Shown: in pieces, positions 18,094 to 26,385 of the stretch
Numbering within the stretch: the stretch's first letter is position 1
Layout of the letters: each line of letters opens with the position of its first letter
Source: an uncultured Prevotellaceae bacterium
GTDB lineage: Bacteria; Bacteroidota; Bacteroidia; Bacteroidales; Bacteroidaceae
NCBI GenBank assembly: GCA_946185485.1
Contig: CAMHJQ010000004.1
Location: 62,001 to 126,000 of the forward strand
Length of the DNA stretch: 64,000 nucleotides
Reading direction: 5' to 3'
Position numbers and translations under genes: made by a program
Notes under the pieces: model-generated
Told to the model about the DNA's origin: nothing
Databases searched by the model: none
What the model saw: only the letters and a program-made list of their open reading frames with translations

Positions 18094-19584
18094 ATGAAAC
18101 GCATTTACCTTATTATATTAGTCTGTTGGACGATGCTGTCAGTCGCCTCGGCGCAGGAACTCACCGTCAAGGAGATGAAGGCCACCAACGACATCTCCGC
18201 CAGCCAGTACCGTGTGAACGACCTGAACGGTCAGCCTTGTGCACTGGTGAAGGTACAGCTGGCTACTCGCGGCGCCAAGTTCGCGGGTAGCGTCATCGGC
18301 ACACCGGAATTTAAGAACGGTGTCTACTGGGTGTATATGCCTGCCGGCGTCAAGGAACTGGAGGTGCAGCACAATAGCTTCGTGCCGTGTCACGTCACGT
18401 TCAGCGACTACGGCATCCAGTCGCTGCAGAGCCTGACCACCTACGTCCTGACACTGCTCATGCCGCAGGGTGGGGCAGCACCTGTTCAGGTGCAGAAACT
18501 CGTCATCAAGTATTCCCCTGCCAACGCCACTGTCATTATTGATACCAAATTATATAAAGGAAACGGAAGAGTGGAAGCCGAACTACCTGTCGGCAATCAT
18601 AATTATCTGATAGCCGCCGATGGCTACGAGTCAGTCGAGGCAACAGTGAAGCTGACAGCTAATACACCACGAACCGTTACAGAGGAACTTAACAAGACTG
18701 TCGTTCAGGAGGCCATAGCGTCGACAGAAACCAGAAAGGAAAAAGTTCAAGAAAAAAAAGAACAGAAAACTGAAGGGGGAAAAGACCCCTTTGAAGAGTT
18801 CTTCTCAGACCCTTTTGGTGGATTCTTCGGTACGTCTAAGAAATCTTCTAAAAATCAAACGACAACAGAAACAACAGACGGAAATCTCCCGGCCGTGGAG
18901 ACATTTACCGTTAATGGCGTGTCGTTCAACATGGTTCGTGTGGACGGAGGCACGTTCACGATGGGTGCCACGAGCGAACAGGGCAGTGATGCTAATGGTG
19001 ACGAAAAGCCTGCCCACCAGGTTACGCTGTCCACGTACAGCATCGGCGAAACGGAGGTGACACAGGCCTTGTGGCAAGCCGTGATGGGTAGTAATCCTTC
19101 CCGAAATAAGAGCGAGAATCTGCCTGTGGAGGAAGTGAGTTGGAAAGATTGTCAGAAGTTTATTTATAACTTAAGAAAAATGACGGGTAAGCGTTTCCGC
19201 CTGCCTACTGAGGCAGAATGGGAGTATGCTGCCCGTGGAGGAAACAAGAGCAGAGGATATAAATACAGCGGCAGCAACGACTTGGGCAGTGTTGCTTGGT
19301 ACACTAATAATAGTGGAAGTAAAACCCACGATGTCAAGACCAAGCAGGCTAACGAATTAGGTTTGTATGACATGAGCGGCAATGTTTATGAATGGTGCCA
19401 GGACAAGTGGGGTGATTATAAAAGTGGTTCTCAGACAAATCCCAATGGTCCAAGCAGTGGGTCTACCCGTGTTGTCCGTGGTGGGTGCTGGGGCGCCGGT
19501 CCGCAATTCTGTCGCTCTCCGTATCGTGCCAGTTACAACCCTTCGCATGGGTTCGACAACCTCGGGCTCCGTCTAGCCCTTTGA
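18094..19584 (+). CDS. Shared-module/PEGA protein with FGE-like C-lectin domain; candidate DGR target
   Basis: A 496-residue secreted protein: signal peptide (ending SVASAQ), shared module with the RVNDLNGQPCALVKVQL variant, a PEGA repeat (YSPANATVIIDTKLYKGNGR), a charged linker (EKVQEKKEQKTEGG), then an FGE-sulfatase-type domain from ~265. Landmarks: VNGVSFNMVRVDGGTFTMGA, GETEVTQALWQAVMG, RLPTEAEWEYAARGG, ELGLYDMSGNVYEWCQD and RVVRGGCW. The paired active-site cysteines of true FGE are not arranged as expected, so it is probably a binding rather than a catalytic domain. The final 120 bp resemble the variable regions of two sister genes. Transcribed from cassette A. Confidence 0.85.
   Translation: MKRIYLIILVCWTMLSVASAQELTVKEMKATNDISASQYRVNDLNGQPCALVKVQLATRGAKFAGSVIGTPEFKNGVYWVYMPAGVKELEVQHNSFVPCHVTFSDYGIQSLQSLTTYVLTLLMPQGGAAPVQVQKLVIKYSPANATVIIDTKLYKGNGRVEAELPVGNHNYLIAADGYESVEATVKLTANTPRTVTEELNKTVVQEAIASTETRKEKVQEKKEQKTEGGKDPFEEFFSDPFGGFFGTSKKSSKNQTTTETTDGNLPAVETFTVNGVSFNMVRVDGGTFTMGATSEQGSDANGDEKPAHQVTLSTYSIGETEVTQALWQAVMGSNPSRNKSENLPVEEVSWKDCQKFIYNLRKMTGKRFRLPTEAEWEYAARGGNKSRGYKYSGSNDLGSVAWYTNNSGSKTHDVKTKQANELGLYDMSGNVYEWCQDKWGDYKSGSQTNPNGPSSGSTRVVRGGCWGAGPQFCRSPYRASYNPSHGFDNLGLRLAL
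19465..19584 (+). other. Candidate variable region of a DGR target (third example)
   Basis: Aligned with the variable ends of the genes terminating at 26524 and 32568, this end has GTC, GGC, GCC, TTC, GCC, AGT, TAC, CAT, TTC and GAC at the matching sites. All can be reached from AAC or AAT by changing adenines only. Constant sites (CGT, GGT, TGG, TGT CGC TCT) are retained in between. Silent differences elsewhere show it is a more distant relative, so the support is weaker. Confidence 0.5.
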
Positions 19585-19622
19585 GTTACAACCCTCCTTG
19601 ATTCATGAAGACTTATTCAGGA

Positions 19623-19647
19623 TCACACACAGACAGGCACGATGTGA
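19623..19647 (+). terminator. Weak hairpin after the FGE-like gene
   Basis: TCACAC ... ATGTGA around the loop segment GACAGGCACG. The same loop sequence follows the plus-strand gene ending at 30548, with better arms. There is no T-run, so its role as a terminator is uncertain. Confidence 0.35.
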
Positions 19648-19699
19648 GGTAGTTGGAAATATCTTCGTATCTTTGCAAAAATAATAGAACCCAATACAG

Positions 19700-20068
19700 A
19701 TGACACGCCTCTTGATAGCCCTACTTGTTTGCCACTATCTGGCTGACTATTGTCTGACTCTGCCCGTCATGATTCGGGCAAAGGCAGATGGCCGCAACCT
19801 TTGGCCCATCATGTTGCATGCAGCCGTGCATGCACTACTGGTCGGACTATGCCTGCTGACATGGGGAGTGGCATGGAAATTGTTGTTATTGTTAGCAGCG
19901 GTGGAATTAGCTACGCATTTCTTCATCGATACATGCAAGGCGCGTCTGTCTGCCCATTATTCTTACATGGCAGACATACATAACAAGTCCTACTGGATGC
20001 TGTATGGTTTTGACCAACTGCTGCATCTGCTGATATTGGTGTTGATATGGTACAACGTATTCTTCTGA
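19700..20068 (+). CDS. DUF3307-family membrane protein
   Basis: A 122-residue integral membrane protein with about four hydrophobic helices. The N-terminal MTRLLIALLVCHYLADYCLT, then HAAVHALLVGLCLL and ELATHFFIDTCK, match the DUF3307 pattern, in which conserved His and Asp residues lie within helices. No molecular function is known. A TATCTTTG box at 19668-19675 precedes it. It is unrelated to its neighbours and seems a stray gene within the paralog island. Confidence 0.7.
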   Translation: MTRLLIALLVCHYLADYCLTLPVMIRAKADGRNLWPIMLHAAVHALLVGLCLLTWGVAWKLLLLLAAVELATHFFIDTCKARLSAHYSYMADIHNKSYWMLYGFDQLLHLLILVLIWYNVFF

Positions 20069-20080
20069 GGGAGAAATATT

Positions 20081-21130
20081 TTATAGTGCCAGACGGAGTC
20101 CGATGTTGCTGTCCTTATTTGATGGACTGGCGTGAATAAAGGCAGGTATGTCGCAGCCATTTGCTCCGTTGCGCCAACTGCCACCACGTTGAATGCGGAA
20201 ATCCTGTGAGTTACCCAGTGAGCTGCTCTTGTTCTTGTCAGCTTTGTCTTGACACCATTCCCAGACGTTCCCGTTCATGTCATACAGCCCTAGTTCATTG
20301 GCTTGCTTTGTTTTAACCTTATGAGTCTTTTTGTTGCTGTTATCTCGGGTCCATGCAACTTTTTCAACATGATTACTGCCACTGTATGGGTAGTCATTAC
20401 TCTTGCTGCCTCCGCGAGCAGCATATTCCCACTCTGCCTCTGTGGGGAGACGGAATTGACGGCCGGTCAACTGGTTCAGTTTCTGTATAAACTCCTGACA
20501 GTCATCCCAGCTCACGTTTTCCACAGGAAGGTTGCTACCCTTGAAGAATGACGGATTGTTGCCCATCACGGTCTGCCACAATGCCTGCGTCACTTCTGTT
20601 TCACCGATACTATAGCTTGCAGTATTACCATCCGCACGAATCATTTTAAATGATATGCCATTGACAGTGATAGTCTCTATATCTTTAGGAGTGTCGTTAT
20701 TGGCTATCTCTTGATTCTGTGTCTGATTCTGGGCCTGTGGTTGTTGGGCTGCCACACTGGGTATAAGCACTGTGAGATAATAGGTGGATTTCGACTCCAC
20801 CTTTTTGATACCGTATTCATCAAAACGAACATGCAGAGGGTGTGTCTGCGGATGCTTGATGCGCAACTCCTTGGAACCAGAAGACATATAGACCCAGAAC
20901 TCTCCCGTTTTATATTCCACAGGCTCGATGACATTACCCTCGAATAATACGCCAGGGGAAGGTAAAGAAACTTTTATCAGCGCACAGGCCTGGCCGTTCA
21001 GGTCCTTGCGCTCGTACTGACTGGCGGAGATATCGTTGGTGGCCTTCATCTCCTTGACTGTGAGTTCCTGCGCCGAGGCGACTGACAGCATCGCCCAGCA
21101 GGCTAATATAATAAGGAATATACGTTTCAT
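20081..21130 (-). CDS. Shared-module protein with FGE-like domain
   Basis: A 349-residue protein; ATG at 21130 is chosen because the cassette promoter (box at 21157-21164) makes the longer frame untranscribed. Signal peptide ends SVASAQ; the shared module (ISASQYERKDLNGQACALIKV) runs to ~120. A short Gln-rich linker leads straight into the FGE-like domain without a PEGA repeat: VNGISFKMIRADG, GETEVTQALWQTVMG, RLPTEAEWEYAARGG, ELGLYDMNGNVWEWCQD, RIQRGGSW. The TFxMG segment after the first motif is shortened compared with its paralogs. The C-terminal variable-type codons are not obvious here. Confidence 0.82.
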   Translation of the reverse strand: MKRIFLIILACWAMLSVASAQELTVKEMKATNDISASQYERKDLNGQACALIKVSLPSPGVLFEGNVIEPVEYKTGEFWVYMSSGSKELRIKHPQTHPLHVRFDEYGIKKVESKSTYYLTVLIPSVAAQQPQAQNQTQNQEIANNDTPKDIETITVNGISFKMIRADGNTASYSIGETEVTQALWQTVMGNNPSFFKGSNLPVENVSWDDCQEFIQKLNQLTGRQFRLPTEAEWEYAARGGSKSNDYPYSGSNHVEKVAWTRDNSNKKTHKVKTKQANELGLYDMNGNVWEWCQDKADKNKSSSLGNSQDFRIQRGGSWRNGANGCDIPAFIHASPSNKDSNIGLRLAL

Positions 21131-21156
21131 TGGACGTAGTCTATATTTATTGCGCA

Positions 21157-21335
21157 CAAAGGTACAAAAAAACGAGAGCAGAACAAAAAGAATTCATTCT
21201 TTTTTTTTTGCCGAGTGACAGTACCTTCGCTGATTCATCAGCAAAGGTACAAAAAAAACGAGAGCAGAACAAAAAGAATTCATTCTTTTTTTATGCCGAG
21301 TGACAGTACCGTCGCTGATTCATCAGCAAAGGTAC
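21157..21335 (-). promoter_or_regulatory. Promoter cassette, tandemly duplicated (copies B and C)
   Basis: Two consecutive 85-bp units oriented toward the gene at 21130. Palindrome 1 copies lie at 21221-21250 and 21306-21335, palindrome 2 copies at 21185-21204 and 21272-21291. TACCTTTG boxes (minus strand) end each unit, giving three in a row: 21157-21164, 21242-21249 and 21327-21334. The duplication looks as if it arose between the direct repeats TTTTTTGTACCTTTG that bound the element. Confidence 0.75.
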
Positions 21336-21482
21336 ACAAAAATATCCAAATTACCCATATAGTATGGAAATTATTTCCCAAGTGGCAACGTCATATCGCC
21401 GTTTTTGAGTCAACAGATGGGCGGCAGATATGGGAAACAGACCGCGGGAAGGGGGAAAAGAATGGGCACCGTTGTATGTTTT

Positions 21483-21596
21483 CCCGCGATTCTCAAAATT
21501 TTTCCCGCGATTCTCACTTAAAAATCCCGCGATTCTCCCATCAAATCGCGGGATTTTTCATCAAGAATCGCGGGATTTTTTGGCAACAATCGCGGG
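21483..21596. repeat. Six-copy 21-22 bp array of CCCGCGATT / AATCGCGGG
   Basis: CCCGCGATT starts at 21483, 21504 and 21526; its reverse complement AATCGCGGG starts at 21544, 21566 and 21588. Within each half the spacing is 21-22 bp, about two turns of the helix. The two halves face each other. It fills the gene-free space 21336-21712 before two HU-HIG-like genes. It is not a CRISPR: the spacers are only ~12 bp and AT-rich. Confidence 0.85.
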
Positions 21597-21712
21597 GAAT
21601 TTCGTAATGGGAGGCATATTTTTCGTTATAAACGCTTGCAGATTCGGAATTTATTGCTTATCTTTGCGGCATGAATGGAGCAGGAAATCAATAACCAAGA
21701 GTGAAAGGAACT

Positions 21713-22165
21713 ATGGGAAAGGTACTATTTTACGCCGTCAACGACCAGCGTGCGACGGCACCGAAGAAAGGCTACTCGCTGCGGCCGCTGCGCTCGACAA
21801 CTATCGACGCCCGTGAGCTGGCACAGCATGTGGAGCAGGACTCACACATTGACGCTGCGCGGGTACAGTATGTGATGGCGGCGGTGGTGAAGCAGATGCG
21901 CCAGATGGTGCTCAACGGCCATAAGGTGGAGCTGGGCGAGCTGGGCACCGTCGGACTGACGTGCCAAGGCACTGGAAGCGCTTCCGAAAAGGAGGTGACA
22001 GTGAAGAACAATGTGAAGGGACTGAAGTTCACGTTCCGTCCATCGGTGGAGATGAAGGAACAGCTACAAGGAGTGAAGTGTGAACTGGTGGTGCTGGACA
22101 ACACTATTGACGTCCGCAAGCATGACGAGCATGGTGCAGTACTGATAGAATCGAAGGAGGAGTAG
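21713..22165 (+). CDS. HU-family (HU-HIG type) DNA-binding protein
   Basis: A 150-residue protein. The ATG at 21713 is preferred over GTG at 21701 since AAAGGA lies just upstream of it and TATCTTTG (21659-21666) precedes both. The sequence YAVNDQRATAPKKGYSLRP, RELAQHVEQDSH, VQYVMAAVVKQMRQMVLNGH and KVELGELGTVGL match the Bacteroidales HU-like family in which a histone-like fold carries an N-terminal arm. Such proteins bend or coat DNA and are often linked to surface-polysaccharide or mobile loci. Four bases separate it from the second copy. Confidence 0.8.
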   Translation: MGKVLFYAVNDQRATAPKKGYSLRPLRSTTIDARELAQHVEQDSHIDAARVQYVMAAVVKQMRQMVLNGHKVELGELGTVGLTCQGTGSASEKEVTVKNNVKGLKFTFRPSVEMKEQLQGVKCELVVLDNTIDVRKHDEHGAVLIESKEE

Positions 22166-22169
22166 GCTT

Positions 22170-22556
22170 ATGGGGACAATACATCTGAAGACTTATCAGT
22201 TCAAGAGCGAGAGCAATCCGCAGAGCCACGGCAAGTGGTATCCGCGAGTGGAACACTATTCTACCATCGGCACGAAGGAACTCTGCCAGCTGGCGGCCGA
22301 GGATTCGCATCTGGAACCGTCGGAGGTGGAGTACATCCTGAGCAGTGTGGTGAAGCAGATTAGCGAGCTGGTGTTCAACGGCCACACGATAGCCATTCCC
22401 GGCCTGGGCACGCTCTCCATTGCCGCCGACACACAGACGGTGGAGGATTATGCTGACGTCCGGTGCAACACACTGATCAAGCAACTGCGTCTGAACCTGC
22501 GGGTGACGCCAGAACTGCGCAAGGAACTGAAACAGACAACAGTAGTGATGAAATAA
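22170..22556 (+). CDS. Second HU-family (HU-HIG type) DNA-binding protein
   Basis: A 128-residue paralog of the preceding gene: KWYPRVEHYSTIGTKELCQL, EVEYILSSVVKQISELVFNGH, TIAIPGLGTLSI. A good ribosome site (AAGGAGGAG) lies at the end of the first gene. The two products may form a heterodimer. This is one of few genes here with a strong Shine-Dalgarno sequence. Confidence 0.8.
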   Translation: MGTIHLKTYQFKSESNPQSHGKWYPRVEHYSTIGTKELCQLAAEDSHLEPSEVEYILSSVVKQISELVFNGHTIAIPGLGTLSIAADTQTVEDYADVRCNTLIKQLRLNLRVTPELRKELKQTTVVMK

Positions 22557-22684
22557 ACCTCATAGATTTGCTGAAAGTGGCGGCAAGACCTCACACTGTT
22601 GCCCACGTTTGACTCAAAGCCCCCCTGCCGTTCGAGGACTCTTCTTTTCGTTTAGCTTAGGACTCATTTGGGAAGGGTTGTTAC

Positions 22685-23998
22685 TCAGAGGGCCAGACGC
22701 AGGCCATAGGTTTCTGGCAGGCGTACTCCGGCACGTTTGTCCCGATTTATCCAAGCCTGACTAGTAACGAGACAATCTTTTGCTTCTGATTTCCAGCCAC
22801 CGCCAACACAGATGTTGTATTTCGAGGATAATTCTCCCACCTGATCATCGCACCACTCGCTTACATTGCCACTCATGTCGTACAGTCCTAATTCGTTGGG
22901 CCGACGTGCCTTGACGGGATGTGACTGCTGGTTGCTGTTGTCGGCATACCATGCCACATCGCTGAGATTGCCACTGCCGGCATATCGCGTCCGCTGACTC
23001 TTGTTGCCTCCGCGGGCTGCAAATTCCCATTCATTAACGGTAGGCAGGCGGAATGGTTTGCCTGTGATTTCGCTGAGTTGCCATACGAATATCTGGCAAT
23101 CGTCCCACGTGACGTTGTCAACAGGCAAGTCGTCGCCCTTATGTAGTGATGGATTGTCGCCCATGACGGCTTTCCAAAGTGCCTGAGTCACCTCTGACTC
23201 CCCGATGCTGAAAGCACGTAGTGTTGTCGGTTGGGTATTTCGGCTGCTCTCCGCGTCATTGTCTGCAATTTTGCCTGGTGTGAAAGTGCCACTTTCTACG
23301 GAAACCATATTGAACGACACACCGTTCACGGTATATGTCTGAATGGATGCTGTCGATGTGCTTTCGGCAGGCAATAGTCTGACGTTGCGTACAATAGTTG
23401 CTTCGCTGATGTCTACGGTTTTCTCCTCCGTGGTGTATCCAGGCGCCTCCACGCGGTAGGTGTGCTGCCCTTTTGTCAGGCAGATATTGGTCTTTCCGTC
23501 AGCACCTACGGCGTACAGCTGTCCATCTACGCTGACCAGGCTATTGGCGGGACTGACCGTCAGTACCAGATAGTGTTGTGCGTTGGTTTCCTTATCATCC
23601 TCCTGCTTCGGCAGCTGCACCGTCAGTCGATAGGTGGTCTTTGCCAACACCCTGCGTATGCCATAGTCGCTGAAATTCACGTGGCAGGGCTGGAAACTGC
23701 CGTGTTTGATACGCAGCTCCTTGGAGCCACTGGTCAGGTAAACCCAGTATTCCTTCTCTTTATATTGTGGAGTGCCTATGACGTTTCCTTCGAACGATAC
23801 CCCTTCAATTGGCAAGCTTACCTTGACCAGCGCACATGCGTCACCGTTTAGGTCCTTTACTACGTACTGGCTGGCACTGTTGTCGTTAGGGTCTGCCGCC
23901 ATTTTACTGACGGTCAGCTTCTGAGCTTGAACACTTGTAGAGCCCAGCACAACCATTATCCACAGGAATAGTCTCATCATCTTTCCTACTGATTTCAT
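22685..23998 (-). CDS. Shared-module protein with PEGA and FGE-like domains
   Basis: A 437-residue secreted protein: signal peptide (ending TSVQAQ), shared module (DNSASQYVVKDLNGDACALVKV), one PEGA-like repeat (VSPANSLVSVDGQLYAVGADG), then an FGE-like domain (VNGVSFNMVSVESGTFTPG, GESEVTQALWKAVMG, RLPTVNEWEFAARGG, ELGLYDMSGNVSEWC). The usual RxxRGGSW becomes CVGGGW. The last residues before GLRLAL contain an extra GVRLPETY segment. It lies 33 bp downstream of the larger two-domain gene on the same strand, so they are probably cotranscribed. Its post-stop sequence is shared with the gene ending at 26524. Confidence 0.8.
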   Translation of the reverse strand: MKSVGKMMRLFLWIMVVLGSTSVQAQKLTVSKMAADPNDNSASQYVVKDLNGDACALVKVSLPIEGVSFEGNVIGTPQYKEKEYWVYLTSGSKELRIKHGSFQPCHVNFSDYGIRRVLAKTTYRLTVQLPKQEDDKETNAQHYLVLTVSPANSLVSVDGQLYAVGADGKTNICLTKGQHTYRVEAPGYTTEEKTVDISEATIVRNVRLLPAESTSTASIQTYTVNGVSFNMVSVESGTFTPGKIADNDAESSRNTQPTTLRAFSIGESEVTQALWKAVMGDNPSLHKGDDLPVDNVTWDDCQIFVWQLSEITGKPFRLPTVNEWEFAARGGNKSQRTRYAGSGNLSDVAWYADNSNQQSHPVKARRPNELGLYDMSGNVSEWCDDQVGELSSKYNICVGGGWKSEAKDCLVTSQAWINRDKRAGVRLPETYGLRLAL

Positions 23999-24031
23999 AT
24001 TTTCATCTGCTGTGTTTAGATATCTATTGTG

Positions 24032-26125
24032 TCAGAATGCCAGTCGCATGCCGATGTCGTTTGATTTTATCTCTGACATCCAGCTGTCGCGAGTAAACGT
24101 TTTACAACCGTTATTGCTACTTCTGCCACCACCGCCGCGAAGCACACGACTGGAATCCTCCATCGACCCGACGGGGTTCATCATGAAGGCATCGGTAAAG
24201 TTGGCCGGACCGTCGTAGCACCATTCTTTTACGTTGCCACTCATATCGTATAATCCTAATTCGTTGGCTTTCTTCTGTTTTACGTTATGTGGGCGGCAGT
24301 TGTTTCTATTCACTTCTCTGATATCGCCTCCACTGATAGGCTTGTCGCCGCTATTGCTCGCATACCACGCCACGTCGTTTACAAAGTTGCTGCCTGCAAA
24401 GGTGTAACCCTTGCTCTTGTTGCCTCCGCGGGCAGCATATTCCCATTCCGCCTCCGTAGGCAGACGGAACGTCTTGCCTGTCAGCGCATTCAGCTTTTCG
24501 ATGAACTTCAGACAGTCTCCGTATGATATTCCGTTGGCAGGCACGTTGTCTCCCTTCTCTAATGCCGGGTTTTCTCCCATGACAGCTTTCCAAAGCTTCT
24601 GTGTCACTTCCGTTTCACCAATGTAGTAGGTTGAAAGCGCTACCGTATGCGGTCTCTCTTTTTCTTGCCATTGAGGCAGTTCCTTGTCCTTGGTATTGCC
24701 CATGGTGAACGTACCTCCTTCGACGCGTATCATCTTGAACGCAACACCTTTGACGGTGATAGTCTCGACGGCAGCATTAGTCTTCGATTTCGTTGCTGCA
24801 ATGAGTTCTCCTGTCAGCTTGGTCTCATCGGCTATTTCTATGTTGACAGGTACCTGTTGCGTGTTATATCCCTCCATACGGATTTCCACTTGATGACTGC
24901 CGGGGGCAATGTTGTCGAAGACGTTGGGCGACTTTCCCAGCTTCTTGCCATCCAGCAGAACTTCTGCTCCGGTGGGACCATAGAGAATGTTCAACTGTCC
25001 GTTCAGGTCTATATCAGCATTGCTCTTTTGGGGCATGATCAGCGTCAGGGTATAGGTAGTCAGGCTTTTCACCTGCGTAATGCTGTATTTGCTGAAGTCA
25101 ACGGTGCAGGGCTTTACGCCTGGCACTTTGACTATCGTTTGCTTTGTGCCGTCAGGCATATACACCCAATATTCTCCTTGCTTGAACTCCGGTATCCCTG
25201 TGACGTTACCTTCAAACGTAGCGCCTTCGGCAGGCAGCAGAACCTTCACCAGTGCACAGGGTTTCCCCTTGGCATCCATGACGCGGAACTGACTGGCTGA
25301 GATGTCATTGCCGGCAGCACTCATCTGCTCTATCTTCAGTTGCAGGTCTTCGTCATCCGTCATGCAGAGCCTCATACCTGCAATTGACATTCGTTCATTC
25401 GGTTCGTTTTCGAAACGATAAGATACGCGGCTGCATTTCTCAACCGCACCCCAGCAACCACCGCGTAGCACGCGCTGTTCTCCGCGAGGCGGCCCAGTCG
25501 GATTGGTTTGGGCACGGTTTACATAGCGTCCGATGTACCAATCCTGGCACCATTCCCAAACGTTGCCGCTCATGTCATACAGTCCCAACTCATTGGCTTT
25601 TTTCTGCTTGACGTGTTTGATGCCATATTCTTTGTTGTTTTCCTTGGTCCAGCCCACAGACTTGCTATTGTTGCCTCCACTGTATTTGTAGCCCTTACTC
25701 TTGTTGCCTCCGCGGGCAGCAAACTCCCATTCAGCCTCTGTGGGCAGGCGGAAACGCTTGCCAGTCATCGCATTGAGCTTTCTGATAAACTTCTGGCAGT
25801 CAATCCATGAGATTTTATGGACAGGATGCTCAGCGTCATTATACCGTGAATTGACGGGCTCCATGATGGCATTCCATAGGGCCATCGTCACTTCCGTCTC
25901 GCCGATGTAATACGACGAAAGTGTCACCTCGTGAGCCGGTTTTTCTTCGTCTTGGGCATCGTCGCCTTGCTCACGGGTGGCTCCCATCAGGAAAGTGCCG
26001 CCCTCTACCCGAATCATATTGAACGGAACGCCGTTGACGGTAAACTGTTCCACATTCTGTTTCTGTGGAAACATTCCCTGAGTAACACCAAATAGTGTAG
26101 CTAATAATAGTAAAGTAGTTCTCAT
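24032..26125 (-). CDS. Double FGE-like protein with internal shared module
   Basis: A 697-residue protein with permuted order. After the signal peptide (ending about VTQG) comes an FGE-like domain at once (VNGVPFNMIRVEGGTFLMGAT ... RVLRGGCW ... GMRLCM). Only then does the shared module appear (~270: AAGNDISASQFRVMDAKGKPCALVKV), followed by a PEGA repeat (LLDGKKLGKSPNVFDN) and a second FGE-like domain (VKGVAFKMIRVEGGTFTMGN ... RVLRGGGG ... GMRLAF). This looks like two genes fused with loss of the second signal peptide. Promoter: minus-strand TATCTTTG at 26159-26166. Confidence 0.82.
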   Translation of the reverse strand: MRTTLLLLATLFGVTQGMFPQKQNVEQFTVNGVPFNMIRVEGGTFLMGATREQGDDAQDEEKPAHEVTLSSYYIGETEVTMALWNAIMEPVNSRYNDAEHPVHKISWIDCQKFIRKLNAMTGKRFRLPTEAEWEFAARGGNKSKGYKYSGGNNSKSVGWTKENNKEYGIKHVKQKKANELGLYDMSGNVWEWCQDWYIGRYVNRAQTNPTGPPRGEQRVLRGGCWGAVEKCSRVSYRFENEPNERMSIAGMRLCMTDDEDLQLKIEQMSAAGNDISASQFRVMDAKGKPCALVKVLLPAEGATFEGNVTGIPEFKQGEYWVYMPDGTKQTIVKVPGVKPCTVDFSKYSITQVKSLTTYTLTLIMPQKSNADIDLNGQLNILYGPTGAEVLLDGKKLGKSPNVFDNIAPGSHQVEIRMEGYNTQQVPVNIEIADETKLTGELIAATKSKTNAAVETITVKGVAFKMIRVEGGTFTMGNTKDKELPQWQEKERPHTVALSTYYIGETEVTQKLWKAVMGENPALEKGDNVPANGISYGDCLKFIEKLNALTGKTFRLPTEAEWEYAARGGNKSKGYTFAGSNFVNDVAWYASNSGDKPISGGDIREVNRNNCRPHNVKQKKANELGLYDMSGNVKEWCYDGPANFTDAFMMNPVGSMEDSSRVLRGGGGRSSNNGCKTFTRDSWMSEIKSNDIGMRLAF

Positions 26126-26134
26126 AAATATCTC

Positions 26135-26385
26135 TTATGTAATGATTCGCTCATGCTGCAAAGATAAAGAGATTATTTGAATTCTGCAAATAATCCGTTT
26201 GTTTTCTTCCATACCGTCATAGAGGAAACCACCCGTCAGTTTATGACTACCGGAATGCAGGATAAACTCCTTACCAATACTATTCACAAGTCGTGAGGTC
26301 GTATATAGTCCGAAACCCATGCCTTTACCATCGGTAATAGTATCCTCAAGGCATAATCTGAGCGCTTCAGCCTCTGAATGCTATA
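26135..26385 (-). pseudogene. Remnant of a histidine-kinase-like ATPase
   Basis: The minus strand reads HSEAEALRLCLEDTI, TDGKGMGFGLYTTSRLVNSI and GKEFILHSGSHKL, the G-box end of a HATPase_c domain. A stop codon lies upstream and the frame ends early, so only a C-terminal piece survives. A -7 type TATCTTTG (26424-26431, minus) remains just upstream. The remnant overlaps the promoter of the double-FGE gene. Confidence 0.55.

Noticed and set aside
18900..19584. True formylglycine-generating enzyme (sulfatase activation)
   Set aside because: The FGE-like domains lack the expected pair of active-site cysteines, no sulfatase gene is nearby, and there are many secreted copies. A binding fold is more likely.
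21483..21596. Possible CRISPR array
   Set aside because: Units are ~9-12 bp with 12-bp AT-rich spacers, half inverted, and no cas gene is present. The same holds for the arrays at 32171, 55385 and 59054.
22557..22684. Small RNA or tRNA gene in the gap after the HU-like genes
   Set aside because: No cloverleaf or strong stem could be drawn; only the conserved post-stop motif of the next gene stands out.
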